Positions 1 to 8,122 of a stretch of DNA of 64,000 nt are shown piece after piece (the stretch's first letter is position 1; each line of letters begins with the position of its first letter). The position numbers and the translations under genes are program-made. The stretch lies in NCBI GenBank assembly GCA_022844475.1, contig JALHLR010000020.1, positions 1-64,000 of the forward strand. Reading direction: 5' to 3'. The stretch is from Hyphomonadaceae bacterium. Lineage in GTDB: Bacteria; Pseudomonadota; Alphaproteobacteria; Caulobacterales; Hyphomonadaceae. The notes under the pieces were generated by a model. It did not search any database. It had not been told where the DNA came from and saw nothing but the letters and a program-made list of their open reading frames with translations.

Positions 1-3
1 TTT

Positions 4-78
<75 letters not shown>

Positions 79-173
79 ATCCTGGGTAGGAACAGGCCCG
101 GAGGCCTTGGGAGGGGGTCTATAAGCTGAAAGCCGGGGCGGACGCAAGTGGCCGGATACAATGGCCGGTCCGG

Positions 174-938
174 CTATTCCCCGCCAAGTCCTGGCAGCGG
201 CTTTGCGACAGGCCTCGGCGCCTTGAGCTTGCGCTTGGTCTGGTGGGTTTCGGCCTCGCCGCCAGAGACTTTCTGGCCCTTCATGTAATGGCGCTGCCAG
301 CCCTGTTTCGTCGCCTCGGCGTCGCGCTGGATCAGCTTCTTGTTGAAGTCGCCACGGCTTTCAGCCCACGCCTTGTATTCCTCGAACAGCTTCGGATTGT
401 CCGCCAGCAGCTTGAGGCTGGGCTGCACCTCCTCCAGCGGCTGGTCCTGCACGAGCGTGACGAAGCAGAACGGCTCGCCCTTCTCGAACCGCACCTTGCC
501 AGGCCGCGTCATCTGCCAGTTCATGGTGAAGGGAAACGGCAGCCACTCGGTCTCGATCAGGCCCTGCAGCGGATAGATGCCGTCCTTTGGCTCGTTCGGC
601 GGCCCCATCGTCCACACCCGCCAGCCCGGATCGGTGCGGAACAGATGGCCGGTGTGGAACGTGACGATGCCACGCCGGAAATGGCTGTCGGCAATATTCT
701 TGACCGGCGGCCATGGTTCATCGCCGGTGATCTTGATGGCGGCTTCCAGCATCCCGCCATCCCATTCGATGGTGAGCCCGACCGGGCAGAGGATTTCCCA
801 GCCCGTGCAGTTCGCCATGGTCAGCGGCAGACAGCGATAGGGGTGCCGATCCTGGAAGGCGTCCATCCAGGCGCGTCTGCCCTGCCCCGGCACGATCTCC
901 GGCGCCCATTCGTGGATCTTGTAGCAGTCGAAGCGCAT
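174..938 (-). CDS. DUF6065 family protein
   Basis: 254 residues with no signal peptide or membrane segment. The arrangement MDAF...YRCLPLTMANCTGWEI, then IEWDGG, FRTDPGW, a GPPN-PKDGIYPLQG-ETEW stretch, FTMNWQMTRPG and a late GWQRHYMKG resembles the family annotated DUF6065, which has no established biochemical role. It is recognised from memory of the family pattern. The C-terminus (about 225-254) is basic and proline-rich. It is divergent from the deacylase gene that starts 62 bp away, so the two may share a promoter region. Function unknown. Confidence 0.85.
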   Translation of the reverse strand: MRFDCYKIHEWAPEIVPGQGRRAWMDAFQDRHPYRCLPLTMANCTGWEILCPVGLTIEWDGGMLEAAIKITGDEPWPPVKNIADSHFRRGIVTFHTGHLFRTDPGWRVWTMGPPNEPKDGIYPLQGLIETEWLPFPFTMNWQMTRPGKVRFEKGEPFCFVTLVQDQPLEEVQPSLKLLADNPKLFEEYKAWAESRGDFNKKLIQRDAEATKQGWQRHYMKGQKVSGGEAETHQTKRKLKAPRPVAKPLPGLGGE

Positions 939-999
939 GCACCCTCAGTTCCGAAAACCGGCCTTCAAATTCGCACCACCGACATCTAGACCAGCCATC

Positions 1000-1566
1000 A
1001 TGACAGATCAAAGGACAGCTGAACCGACCCGCGGCCCGATGCCGGCGCCTGACGACTTCTCCCGCGCGCCCGAGACGCCCCTCTTCGCCCTGCTCGACCA
1101 GCTGGGCATCCGCACCAGCACCATCACCCACGAGAAAGTCTTCACCGTCGCCGAGAGCCAGAATGTGAAGGCCCACCTGCCGGGCGGCCATACCAAGAAC
1201 CTCTTCATGAAGGACAAGTCCGGGCAGCTCGTGCTGGTCTGTGCGCTTGGCTCGTCCACCCTGCCGCTCAACCAGCTGCACCGGGCGCTTGGCTGCCAGC
1301 GCCTGTCCTTCACCGACGCACCCCTGCTGTGGGATGCGCTGGGCGTCACCCCCGGCTCGGTCACAGGTTTTGCAGTCCTGAACGACACCGCCGGAAGGGT
1401 AAGGCTTGTGGCCGAGGACGCCCTGCTGGCCCACGATATCCTCAATTTCCACCCGCTCCGCTGCGATATGACAACCTCGATTTCCCGGGCGGATTTCCTT
1501 GGCTTTGCAGCCGCCACGGGCCATACCGTCACGCCCGTGGACTTCACGAAACTGGGCGCCAGCTGA
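1000..1566 (+). CDS. YbaK/ProX-type aminoacyl-tRNA deacylase
   Basis: 188 residues from the ATG at 1000; the frame is open 63 bp further upstream but that extension lacks family features. The protein matches the YbaK/EbsC (PrdX/ProXp) fold: LFALLDQLGI-TSTITHEKVFTVAES near the N-terminus, GGHTKNLFMKDKSGQLVLVCA with the usual Lys-Asn pair, and GVTPGSVTGFAVLND. Family members hydrolyse mischarged tRNA, most often Ala-tRNAPro in the free-standing ProXp-ala type. The exact substrate cannot be read from the sequence. It is followed 62 bp later by the CnoX-like gene on the same strand. Confidence 0.9.
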   Translation: MTDQRTAEPTRGPMPAPDDFSRAPETPLFALLDQLGIRTSTITHEKVFTVAESQNVKAHLPGGHTKNLFMKDKSGQLVLVCALGSSTLPLNQLHRALGCQRLSFTDAPLLWDALGVTPGSVTGFAVLNDTAGRVRLVAEDALLAHDILNFHPLRCDMTTSISRADFLGFAAATGHTVTPVDFTKLGAS

Positions 1567-1628
1567 GGCGTTGCCGTTTCGATGACCAGCGCCCATCTAG
1601 GGCCAAACACGACGACAGGAGCTCTTCC

Positions 1629-2570
1629 GTGGACATCATTGGTGCAGGCGCAGGCCGTCCCCCCGCTGGCGGACCCAAGAGCCCACACGTATCCGACGGC
1701 ACGGATCAGTCCTTCCTGGCCGACGTGATCGAGCCGTCGAAGACCGTCCCCGTCATCGTCGATTTCTGGGCCACCTGGTGCGGCCCCTGCCGGACGCTGG
1801 GCCCGATGCTCGAGAAGATCGTCGACGAGAACAAGGGCTCCGTGAAAATGGTGAAGATCGACGTCGACAAGAACCCTGCCGTCTTCTCCCAGATCGCGCG
1901 CATGACCGGCTCGCAGTCCATCCCGACCGTTGTGGCCTTCAAGAACGGCCAGCCGGTTGATCTCTTCATGGGCGCCCTGCCCGAAAGCCAGATCCGCGCC
2001 TTCATCAATAAGATCAAGGGTGCAGCCGGTCCCGACGCAGGCCCCACCGTCGCTGAAATGCTCGCCGCCGCCGAAGACGCCTCCGATGCGGGTGACTTCC
2101 CCGCCGCCGCCGAAATCTATTCGGTCGTCCTCGAACAGGAGCAGGACAATATCGAGGCGCTTGCAGGCCTTGCGCGCTGCTATCTGAAAGCCGGCGATGT
2201 CGACCGCGCCCGCCAGTTCGCCGAACTGATCCCGGAAGCCAACCGCAAACACCCCTCAGCCGCCGGCATCTTCGCCTCGCTCGACCTCGTGAGCCACACC
2301 CTCGCGCCCGACGAGACGCTCGAACTCAAGACGCGCGTCACCAACACGCCGACCGACTGGGACGCCCGCTTCGACCTCGCCGCCGTCTACTCGGCGCAAG
2401 GCAAGCACGAGGAAGCCGCCGACCAGCTCCTCGCCATCCTTGAGAAGAACATGAACTGGAAGGAAGGCGCCGCCAAGGAACAGCTCCTCAAGATCTTCGA
2501 AGCCGCCGGCCCGAAAGCCGACGTCACCAAGGAAGGCCGCCGCAGGCTGTCGGCGATCCTGTTCAGGTAG
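1629..2570 (+). CDS. cnoX: CnoX/YbbN-type thioredoxin-TPR co-chaperone
   Basis: 313 residues from a GTG at 1629, chosen because AGGAG lies at about 1617-1621 and the thioredoxin fold begins shortly after; the upstream open frame has no homology. An N-terminal thioredoxin domain (about 25-135) contains WATWCGPC with C51 and C54, a DVDKNPAV strand and the cis-proline segment SIPTVVAF. The C-terminal half is TPR-like (EIYSVVLEQEQDNIEALAGLARCYLKAGD). This is the CnoX/YbbN architecture: a holdase that passes clients to GroEL/DnaK and protects cysteines. Unlike E. coli CnoX, which has SXXC, this copy keeps a full CXXC and could be redox-active. Confidence 0.92.
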   Translation: MDIIGAGAGRPPAGGPKSPHVSDGTDQSFLADVIEPSKTVPVIVDFWATWCGPCRTLGPMLEKIVDENKGSVKMVKIDVDKNPAVFSQIARMTGSQSIPTVVAFKNGQPVDLFMGALPESQIRAFINKIKGAAGPDAGPTVAEMLAAAEDASDAGDFPAAAEIYSVVLEQEQDNIEALAGLARCYLKAGDVDRARQFAELIPEANRKHPSAAGIFASLDLVSHTLAPDETLELKTRVTNTPTDWDARFDLAAVYSAQGKHEEAADQLLAILEKNMNWKEGAAKEQLLKIFEAAGPKADVTKEGRRRLSAILFR

Positions 2571-2669
2571 TTCGGCAGTGGCTGCCACTCGTCCTTCACC
2601 GCTTGCGGGGACGACGAACGCCAAGCGGTTGGATGGGGCGCGCGGCCGGGCGACCTTCGCGAAGCGACC

Positions 2670-3239
2670 CTACCTCCGCGCCGCCCCCAGAAACTCCGCC
2701 CTTATCATCGCCGGCGTCATCCCCAGTGCTGGCGGCTTGCCCGGCGCCGGCGCGACATCCGCGACAATCATCGCCGGCCGCGCAACGCCCGCCCAACGCT
2801 CGGCCGTCAGCTCCGACAGCCGCAGGCATTGCGCCTCGCCGAAGAAGGCGCGCCCGACCGCGAGCCAATCCAGCTCCCGCGTCGGCGTCGGCACGCTCGC
2901 GGTGAACTCGTAGACGCGATTATCCACCAGCAGGATCGACAGGTTCGAAGGCTTTGCCCCCGCAATCGTCGCCAGCGACGTCAGGTTCATCGCCAGCGCG
3001 CCATCGCCCGCAATCGCCAGCACCTGTTCGTTGGGCCGCACGGCCGCCAGCCCCAGCGCCACCGACGTCGCCAGCCCCATCGGCCCGGAGACATAGAGAT
3101 TGCGCGGATCGTGTCCGGCAGCCTTCAGCCAGCCGGTCTGCGAGCCGATGTCCGACACCGCAAACGGCCGGGCCGGATAAAGCGCCAGCGCCGCCGCGAT
3201 CGCATCCTGCTGCGAAGGAAGGTTCGAAAGCTCGCTCAT
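2670..3239 (-). CDS. ThDP-dependent decarboxylase, PP-domain subunit (sulfopyruvate/phosphonopyruvate decarboxylase-like, beta)
   Basis: 189 residues from the ATG that overlaps the stop of the alpha-subunit gene by 4 bp, so translation is probably coupled. It is the pyrophosphate-binding half of a ThDP enzyme: SGPMGLATSVALGLA near residue 50, then the ThDP/Mg motif that begins GDGALAMNLTSL and ends LLVDN about 30 residues later. The split into PYR and PP polypeptides resembles sulfopyruvate decarboxylase ComD/ComE, while most bacterial phosphonopyruvate decarboxylases are a single chain. No phosphonate or coenzyme M genes are nearby, so the substrate is uncertain. Confidence 0.82.
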   Translation of the reverse strand: MSELSNLPSQQDAIAAALALYPARPFAVSDIGSQTGWLKAAGHDPRNLYVSGPMGLATSVALGLAAVRPNEQVLAIAGDGALAMNLTSLATIAGAKPSNLSILLVDNRVYEFTASVPTPTRELDWLAVGRAFFGEAQCLRLSELTAERWAGVARPAMIVADVAPAPGKPPALGMTPAMIRAEFLGAARR

Positions 3240-3751
3240 GCCGCGGCCTCCGCGCCGAGCCGCTTCTCCAGCGCCAGGATCACCGGCTTGCGCGCCGCCT
3301 CCGCCCACTTGAACGCCGCCGGGATGAGATCATCCGGCAAATCCCCCGCATCGAAATCGAACACCCGCGCCATCGGCCGCACGCCCGCATCGAACGCCTC
3401 GCGCTTCTCGATGTCATAGCCGTTGGGGTCCGCGAGCGCCCCGCGATTGGTCACGATCACCACAATGGGCAGGCCGTAGCGCAGCCCCATCGTCGCGAAC
3501 GCCCCCAGCGAATTCAGCAGCCCTGCATTCTGCACCATCACGATGGCGCGCTCGCCCGCCATCGCCGCGCCGCACGCAACGCCGATGCACTCCTCCTCCC
3601 GCGCACACGCGATGTAGGGAAAATCCGGGCTCGCCTCGCACAGCATGATGGTCCGCGCCAGCATGCCGTCCGGCACGCCCGTGACCAGCTTCGGCTTCGC
3701 CGCCGCAATCGACCGGAAAAGCCGGTCGCCCCCTGATGCCGCCTCGGCCAT
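3236..3751 (-). CDS. ThDP-dependent decarboxylase, PYR-domain subunit (sulfopyruvate/phosphonopyruvate decarboxylase-like, alpha)
   Basis: 171 residues from the ATG at 3751. The frame is open 51 bp further, but that stretch runs toward the intergenic palindrome. It is the pyrimidine-binding half of a ThDP enzyme: LVTGVPDGMLARTI, then CAREEECIGVACGAAMAGERAIVMVQNAG, which holds the catalytic-type glutamate, and GLRYGLPIVVIVTNRGAL. The subunit should need the downstream PP subunit to make an active site at the interface. The pair forms a two-gene minus-strand operon. Substrate assignment is inference from subunit layout. Confidence 0.82.
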   Translation of the reverse strand: MAEAASGGDRLFRSIAAAKPKLVTGVPDGMLARTIMLCEASPDFPYIACAREEECIGVACGAAMAGERAIVMVQNAGLLNSLGAFATMGLRYGLPIVVIVTNRGALADPNGYDIEKREAFDAGVRPMARVFDFDAGDLPDDLIPAAFKWAEAARKPVILALEKRLGAEAAA

Positions 3752-3797
3752 GCAGAACTCCCTGATTGGGACGGTGGTAAAAGGATCAGCCCCGGTT

Positions 3798-3831
3798 GTC
3801 ATCCCGGATAGCCGCTGCGCTCGGCCGGGAT
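3798..3831. repeat. REP-like palindromic element, copy 1
   Basis: Begins GTCATCCCGG and closes with CCGGGAT; ATCCCGG (3801-3807) is the exact reverse complement of CCGGGAT (3825-3831), with a C/G-rich middle. The same GTCATCCCGG head recurs at 35247. It sits between the divergent ThDP-decarboxylase and MAPEG genes. It resembles extragenic palindromes scattered through alphaproteobacterial genomes; genome copy number cannot be judged here. Confidence 0.55.
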
Positions 3832-3909
3832 GGCAAACTGTGCAACACGCGCCTACTGTGACGCGAGAAACGCACGGCTACCCTGCAAAAGGGTCACGGG
3901 GAGAACTGA

Positions 3910-4320
3910 ATGGATATCCTGACAGCCATGTCGCCTGTACAGGCGGCGGCGATGAATATCGGCCTGCTCATTCTGATGATGCTGGGCCTCAAGATGTATG
4001 TCGGGGCGCGCCGTGGACAGATGAAGCTGCCCTCCGGCGAGACGAACCCGGAATTCAACCGCGCCACACGGGTACAGCTGAACGCGGTCGAGGACGTGCC
4101 GGTCCTCATGGTGGGGATCGCCGGCCTCGCCATGCTCGGCATGCCGGCCTGGTATATCCACATGTGCGGCCTCGTCCTGCTGGTCTCACGCGTGCTGCAC
4201 GCCTACGGCCTTGCAGCCTCCGGCGGCTTCTCCATCGGCCGCGCCGTGGGCACGATGGGCACCTTGCTTGTCTTCCTCGCCATAGCGGGCGCCCTGCTCG
4301 TTCACGCCTTCATTGGCTAG
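3910..4320 (+). CDS. MAPEG family membrane protein
   Basis: 136 residues with four hydrophobic segments (about 12-30, 62-80, 82-101 and 108-132). The segment LPSGETNPEFNRATRVQLNAVEDVPVL matches the conserved loop of the MAPEG superfamily (E-x-N-R-x-x-R-x-x-x-N-x-x-E), which includes microsomal glutathione S-transferase-like proteins. Bacterial members are inner-membrane proteins of mostly unproven substrate, with detoxification or eicosanoid-like chemistry inferred from eukaryotic relatives. A GGGGAG ribosome site lies just upstream. It stands alone between divergent and same-strand neighbours. Confidence 0.9.
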   Translation: MDILTAMSPVQAAAMNIGLLILMMLGLKMYVGARRGQMKLPSGETNPEFNRATRVQLNAVEDVPVLMVGIAGLAMLGMPAWYIHMCGLVLLVSRVLHAYGLAASGGFSIGRAVGTMGTLLVFLAIAGALLVHAFIG

Positions 4321-4403
4321 GCCACTGGAAAGCATCGCGGCCAGGCCCATCTCATGCTATGCACGATGCATCGCGTGTGGGGACGCAATCGACGAGGGCC
4401 CTT

Positions 4404-5072
4404 TTGTCACGCACCTACCGCAAGCCAGCTGACCTCCCCGCCGCGATCCCGGTCTTCCCGCTCGGCGGGGCGCTGCTGTTTCCGCGCGCCACCCTGCCGC
4501 TCAACATTTTCGAGCCCCGCTATCTTGCGATGGTGGATGCAGCCCTCGCGAGCCACCGGCTCATCGGCATGATCCAGCCCGCCGCCATGTTCGGCCCCAA
4601 CGCGCCTCTTGAGGATGACCGCCCGCCCCTCAGCCGCGTCGGCTGCGCCGGCCGCATCACCGCATTCCAGGAAAGCGGCGATGGCCGCTATCTCATCGTG
4701 CTGACAGGCATCATGCGCTTCGAAGCCGGCGACGACCTTGCCGCCGGCGCGCCCTATCGCCTCGTCCGCGCCAACTGGAACGCGTTCGCACACGACCTCA
4801 TCCAGGACGTGGCCCTCGACAATTCGGCGCGCACACGCCTCATGGGCGCGCTCGAGTCCTATCTCCGCCGCGGCGACTTCAAGGCCGACTGGAGCGAGGT
4901 CGAATCGGCGCCGCTGGATGCGCTGATCAACTCGCTGGCCGCCGGCTGCCCCTTCGCGAATTCCGAGAAGCAGGCCCTGCTCGAGGCTAGCTCGCTGGAG
5001 GACAGGTGCACGGCGCTCATAACTCTGCTAGAAATGGAGCGTCCAGGTCAGGGTGGCGGATACGTGCAATGA
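4404..5072 (+). CDS. LON-type substrate-binding domain protein
   Basis: 222 residues from a TTG at 4404 with GAGG 7 bp upstream; an ATG at 4359 in the same frame is the alternative start. The N-terminal half is a Lon N-domain (PUA-like): [26 protein letters not shown], then IGMIQP and GCAGRI, with no ATPase or protease domain. This stand-alone form is common in alphaproteobacteria and probably binds protein substrates, but its role is not established. Its stop overlaps the Trm112-like start by 4 bp, and that gene in turn touches the DUF971 gene, making a three-gene operon. Confidence 0.9.
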   Translation: MSRTYRKPADLPAAIPVFPLGGALLFPRATLPLNIFEPRYLAMVDAALASHRLIGMIQPAAMFGPNAPLEDDRPPLSRVGCAGRITAFQESGDGRYLIVLTGIMRFEAGDDLAAGAPYRLVRANWNAFAHDLIQDVALDNSARTRLMGALESYLRRGDFKADWSEVESAPLDALINSLAAGCPFANSEKQALLEASSLEDRCTALITLLEMERPGQGGGYVQ

Positions 5073-5311
5073 TGAGCGCTGCAGAAAGCAAGTCGCATAC
5101 GGATGCTAGCCCATCCGAGTCCGGCCAGGAGCCGGGTGTCGATCCGCGCCTGCTCGAAGTCCTCGTCTGCCCCGTCTCGCGTTCGGCCCTGACATACGAC
5201 CGCGAAGCCAATGAGCTGATCAGCCGCGCCGCCGGCCTCGCCTACCCAATCCGCAACGGCGTCCCCGTGATGCTCCGCGACGAAGCCCGCGACCTCGGCG
5301 CGCCAAAATAA
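5069..5311 (+). CDS. Trm112 family protein (UPF0434/YcaR-like)
   Basis: 80 residues from the first of two consecutive ATGs, overlapping the previous stop as ATGA. The C-terminal 55 residues carry the family signature: [20 protein letters not shown], then [21 protein letters not shown]. Only one cysteine of the usual CP-x-C pair remains (VCPVSRS), so zinc binding is probably lost, as in other bacterial members. In eukaryotes Trm112 activates methyltransferases; the bacterial role is unclear. The N-terminal 25 residues look disordered. Confidence 0.9.
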   Translation: MMSAAESKSHTDASPSESGQEPGVDPRLLEVLVCPVSRSALTYDREANELISRAAGLAYPIRNGVPVMLRDEARDLGAPK

Positions 5312-5676
5312 TGGCCGCCCCACAGGCGCAATGGCCGCTCGAACTCCGCTTCAACAAGGCCCGCGCCGAACTCCTGATCCGCTTCGACGACGGGACAGAC
5401 GGCGCCATCCCCTACGAGCTCCTGCGCGTCGAAAGCCCCAGCGCAGAAACCAAGGGCCACGGCAATGAGCGCCCGCCCCCGCCCGTCCGCAAACGCCATA
5501 TTGGTGTCATTGGCGCCGAACCTGTCGGCCGCTACGCCCTTCGCATCCGCTTCGACGACGGCCACGACACCGGCCTCTACACCTGGCCCTACCTCGCCGA
5601 GCTTGCAGCCCAGAAATCCAGCCGCATGGCCGCCTACCTCGCTCGCCTGCATGAGCTCGGCCTCTCCCGAGGCTGA
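5311..5676 (+). CDS. DUF971 (gamma-butyrobetaine hydroxylase-like N-terminal) protein
   Basis: 121 residues; the ATG overlaps the previous stop (TAATG). The sequence contains two related beta segments, ELLIRFDDGTDGAIPYELLRVESPSAE and YALRIRFDDGHDTGLYTWPYLAELA, typical of DUF971/GBBH-like N-terminal domains. In other proteins this domain is fused to hydroxylases or Mrp/ApbC ATPases; free-standing forms are uncharacterised. The operon context (LON-domain, Trm112, DUF971) recurs in alphaproteobacteria from memory, but a joint function is not known. Confidence 0.88.
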   Translation: MAAPQAQWPLELRFNKARAELLIRFDDGTDGAIPYELLRVESPSAETKGHGNERPPPPVRKRHIGVIGAEPVGRYALRIRFDDGHDTGLYTWPYLAELAAQKSSRMAAYLARLHELGLSRG

Positions 5677-5816
5677 GTCAGAATCGCAGGTTTTGGTTGG
5701 AAACAGCGGCGCCAGATCGACGGGGGAGAATGCTGACTTGAGGTGGTCGACATGACATGGGCACGAACCACATCCCCAGCGGACGCCTGACCCGGGCAGA
5801 CATAGCGCCTGTGCGC

Positions 5817-6515
5817 CTAGTTCCCGACAATACGCGTGCGCGGCTCAAGCGCCTGGTCCAGCCCCGCCGGATCCTCCATCCCCTCTCTCCGCATCGCCTC
5901 GCGCACATCGCCGCGCAGCACCACGACGTTCACATCCGTCGGCGCGAGCTTCATGGCCGCCTCGACATCCTGCCAGGCTTCGCCCAGCCGGCCCTGCTTC
6001 AGCCGGACATGTCCGCGCATCCGGAACGACTCCACATCACCCGACGACTGGATGATCGCCCTGTCGAGGTCATCGCCCGCCTCGGTCCATTGCTTCAGCG
6101 TGACATGCGCCCGCGCCCGGTCCTTGAACAATTCGCCATCGCCCGGCCGCAGCTTCAACGCATTGGTGAGCGTCACCACCGCCTCCGCCGGCATCCCGGC
6201 CATCAGCCAGGCATTGCCCGACTGCGCGAGATAGACCGCCCGCATTTCCGAACTCCCCGCGTCAGGCGCATTCGCCAGCTCTTCCAGCCGCGCCGCCCCT
6301 TCCGCCTCTTCCCCCAGCGCGATCAGCGCCAGCGCCGTGCACTGACGCGCAGCCGGGCGATTGCCGACTGCCAGCCAGGTCAACCCGTCCTGATAGGCGC
6401 CTTCCGCATCGCGATCGATCTTCTCGATGCACTGCTCCAGCCGCGCCTGCTCCGTCTGCGCGAAAGCCGGGGCGGCGGGTACAAGAACAAGGCATGCAAC
6501 AAGGACAAGACGCAT
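5817..6515 (-). CDS. Secreted TPR-repeat protein
   Basis: 232 residues beginning with a clear Sec signal peptide (MRLVLVACLVLVPAAPAFAQ, cleavage after AFA-Q). The remainder is helical with TPR-like repeats: AVYLAQSGNAWLMAGMPAEAV, LRPGDGELFKDRARAHVTLKQW and SFRMRGHVRLKQGRLGEAW. It is predicted periplasmic and would act as a protein-interaction scaffold. It is divergent from the SDR gene at 6588 with 72 bp between. No specific partner can be named. Confidence 0.85.
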   Translation of the reverse strand: MRLVLVACLVLVPAAPAFAQTEQARLEQCIEKIDRDAEGAYQDGLTWLAVGNRPAARQCTALALIALGEEAEGAARLEELANAPDAGSSEMRAVYLAQSGNAWLMAGMPAEAVVTLTNALKLRPGDGELFKDRARAHVTLKQWTEAGDDLDRAIIQSSGDVESFRMRGHVRLKQGRLGEAWQDVEAAMKLAPTDVNVVVLRGDVREAMRREGMEDPAGLDQALEPRTRIVGN

Positions 6516-6587
6516 CGCAGGATCGTTCCGGGCTGGCCCTCAGGACGCGGGGGCCCTAAGCCCTACACCCGATCAAAAGGCAATATC

Positions 6588-7421
6588 ATGGCCGCAAAGC
6601 AGCTCATCGCCTTCGGTTTCGGCTATGTCGCCGCCGAACTCGCCAGCAATCTTGTCGCCGAAGGCTGGACCTGTGCCGGCACGGTCCGCAGCGAAGCCTC
6701 CGCCCAGCCCCTCCGCGCCGAGGGCTACACCGCCCACATCTGGCCAGGCGCCGAGATTGCCCCGCCCCCCGGCGCGGCCTGGCTCATCTCCGTCCCGCCG
6801 GATGACACGGGCTGCCCGGTCTTCCGCAGCTTCGGCCATCTCGCGCCGACCGCCAGCTGGATCGGCTATCTCTCCACCACCGGCGTCTATGGCGACCTCG
6901 CGGGCGGCTGGGCCTTCGAGGAAACACCTCTCAACCCACAAAGCCGCGAAGCTAGAAACCGCGCCGCTGCCGAAGCCCAGTGGACCACCGTCGGCGCCCG
7001 AACCTTCCGGCTCCCCGGCATATACGGCCCTGGCCGTTCCGCGATCGAGCGCGTGCAGGAGCCCGGCGCACGCCGCATCGTGAAGCCAGGCCAGGTCTTC
7101 TCGCGCGCCCACGCTGCAGACATCGCCAGCGCCCTCCTTCTCTCCATCACGAACCCCGCCACCGGCGCCTTCAACATCTGCGACGACGAACCCGCCCCCG
7201 CCGACGACGTCCTCACCTACGCCGCCAACCTCCTCGGGATCGACCCGCCGCCCGCCGTCGCTTTCGAAGACGCCAACCTCTCGCCAATGGCCCAGCGCTT
7301 CTACGCCGAATGCAAGCGCGTCTCGAACGCGCGGGTGAAGGCAGCACTTGGCTGGCGGCCAGAGTTTCCGACCTATCGTGAGGGACTGCGGGATTGTCAG
7401 CTGAAGGCAATGCGGAGTTGA
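6588..7421 (+). CDS. NAD-dependent epimerase/SDR-family oxidoreductase (YeeZ-like)
   Basis: 277 residues from the ATG at 6588 (the open frame extends about 830 bp upstream but antisense to the TPR gene). An N-terminal dinucleotide-binding strand IAFGFGYVAAELA, then YLSTTGVYGDLAGGWAFEETPLNP with the SDR Y/T region, RLPGIYGPGRSAIERV and FSRAHAADIASALLLSI. The profile is of the extended SDR group annotated NAD(P)-dependent epimerase/YeeZ. The usual YxxxK is not obvious, so it may be an atypical SDR without classic catalysis. Substrate unknown. Confidence 0.85.
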   Translation: MAAKQLIAFGFGYVAAELASNLVAEGWTCAGTVRSEASAQPLRAEGYTAHIWPGAEIAPPPGAAWLISVPPDDTGCPVFRSFGHLAPTASWIGYLSTTGVYGDLAGGWAFEETPLNPQSREARNRAAAEAQWTTVGARTFRLPGIYGPGRSAIERVQEPGARRIVKPGQVFSRAHAADIASALLLSITNPATGAFNICDDEPAPADDVLTYAANLLGIDPPPAVAFEDANLSPMAQRFYAECKRVSNARVKAALGWRPEFPTYREGLRDCQLKAMRS

Positions 7422-7515
7422 ATGGCGGCAACGGGGCCCTTTTTCTGCCAGTTGTGCCGTGGTGCATACTCCACTCGCTGCGGCGGGGCGGGGGCTAAGT
7501 TTCCGGGATCATACA

Positions 7516-8079
7516 GTGGAGTTTACAGCAGCCGTTCGGTTTTGCTTTGACCGCTTGGCGGCGGAGCGCGGCCTTGCGTTCATACGCGCCAACAACATGA
7601 CCGGCCTTTACGAGGGAAACGGGGTCCAGCTTCTCATCACGTGGTGGTCCTGGCGAGGCGGAGAGCTGAACGTCACAATCTCCATCGCTGGGCCTGAAGC
7701 TACCAACCGAGAGATCCGCCTTGAGGGGATTTTAAGTGTCAGGCGCCCCGAAGAAGCCGAACGTGTGGAGCGATACCAAGCCGCAAGCGGTGAACGGCTG
7801 CTTACAGGCTTGAAGCTACTCGCCACTTTGACCCACGAGCATGCAGGCGACATTTTGAGCGGTGATTTGGCAGCGTTCTCTCAAATTGAAGCTGACGCAG
7901 AGCTTCGAAATAAAGCGCGATCTGAGGAGCATGCCTTGAATGAAGCCCGTAACAGCGCGGACAAGGCATGGCACGCGGGGCGATATACGGATGTGGTGGC
8001 GAGCCTGAGCCCCTTTGAGCATCAGCTTTCAGCGATGGAGATAAAGCGTCTTCAAATTGCGCGGGCGCACATACATTGA
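7516..8079 (+). CDS. Hypothetical protein of lower GC
   Basis: 187 residues from GTG 7516, or 206 from GTG 7459; the shorter form begins right where a foldable domain starts (VEFTAAVRFCFDRLAAERGLAF). An alpha/beta N-terminal half (LLITWWSWRGGELNVTISI) is followed by an acidic helical C-terminal half with many Glu and Lys residues. I do not recognise a named family; the N-terminus recalls small immunity-like domains of the form short helix plus beta sheet. Codon use is visibly more A/T-rich than either neighbour, suggesting recent acquisition. It stands alone between the SDR and the convergent hydrolase. Confidence 0.65.
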   Translation: MEFTAAVRFCFDRLAAERGLAFIRANNMTGLYEGNGVQLLITWWSWRGGELNVTISIAGPEATNREIRLEGILSVRRPEEAERVERYQAASGERLLTGLKLLATLTHEHAGDILSGDLAAFSQIEADAELRNKARSEEHALNEARNSADKAWHAGRYTDVVASLSPFEHQLSAMEIKRLQIARAHIH

Positions 8080-8122
8080 GGCGATCCCCACCGATGTCGA
8101 TTTCTGGGCGAGGTCCAGTCAC

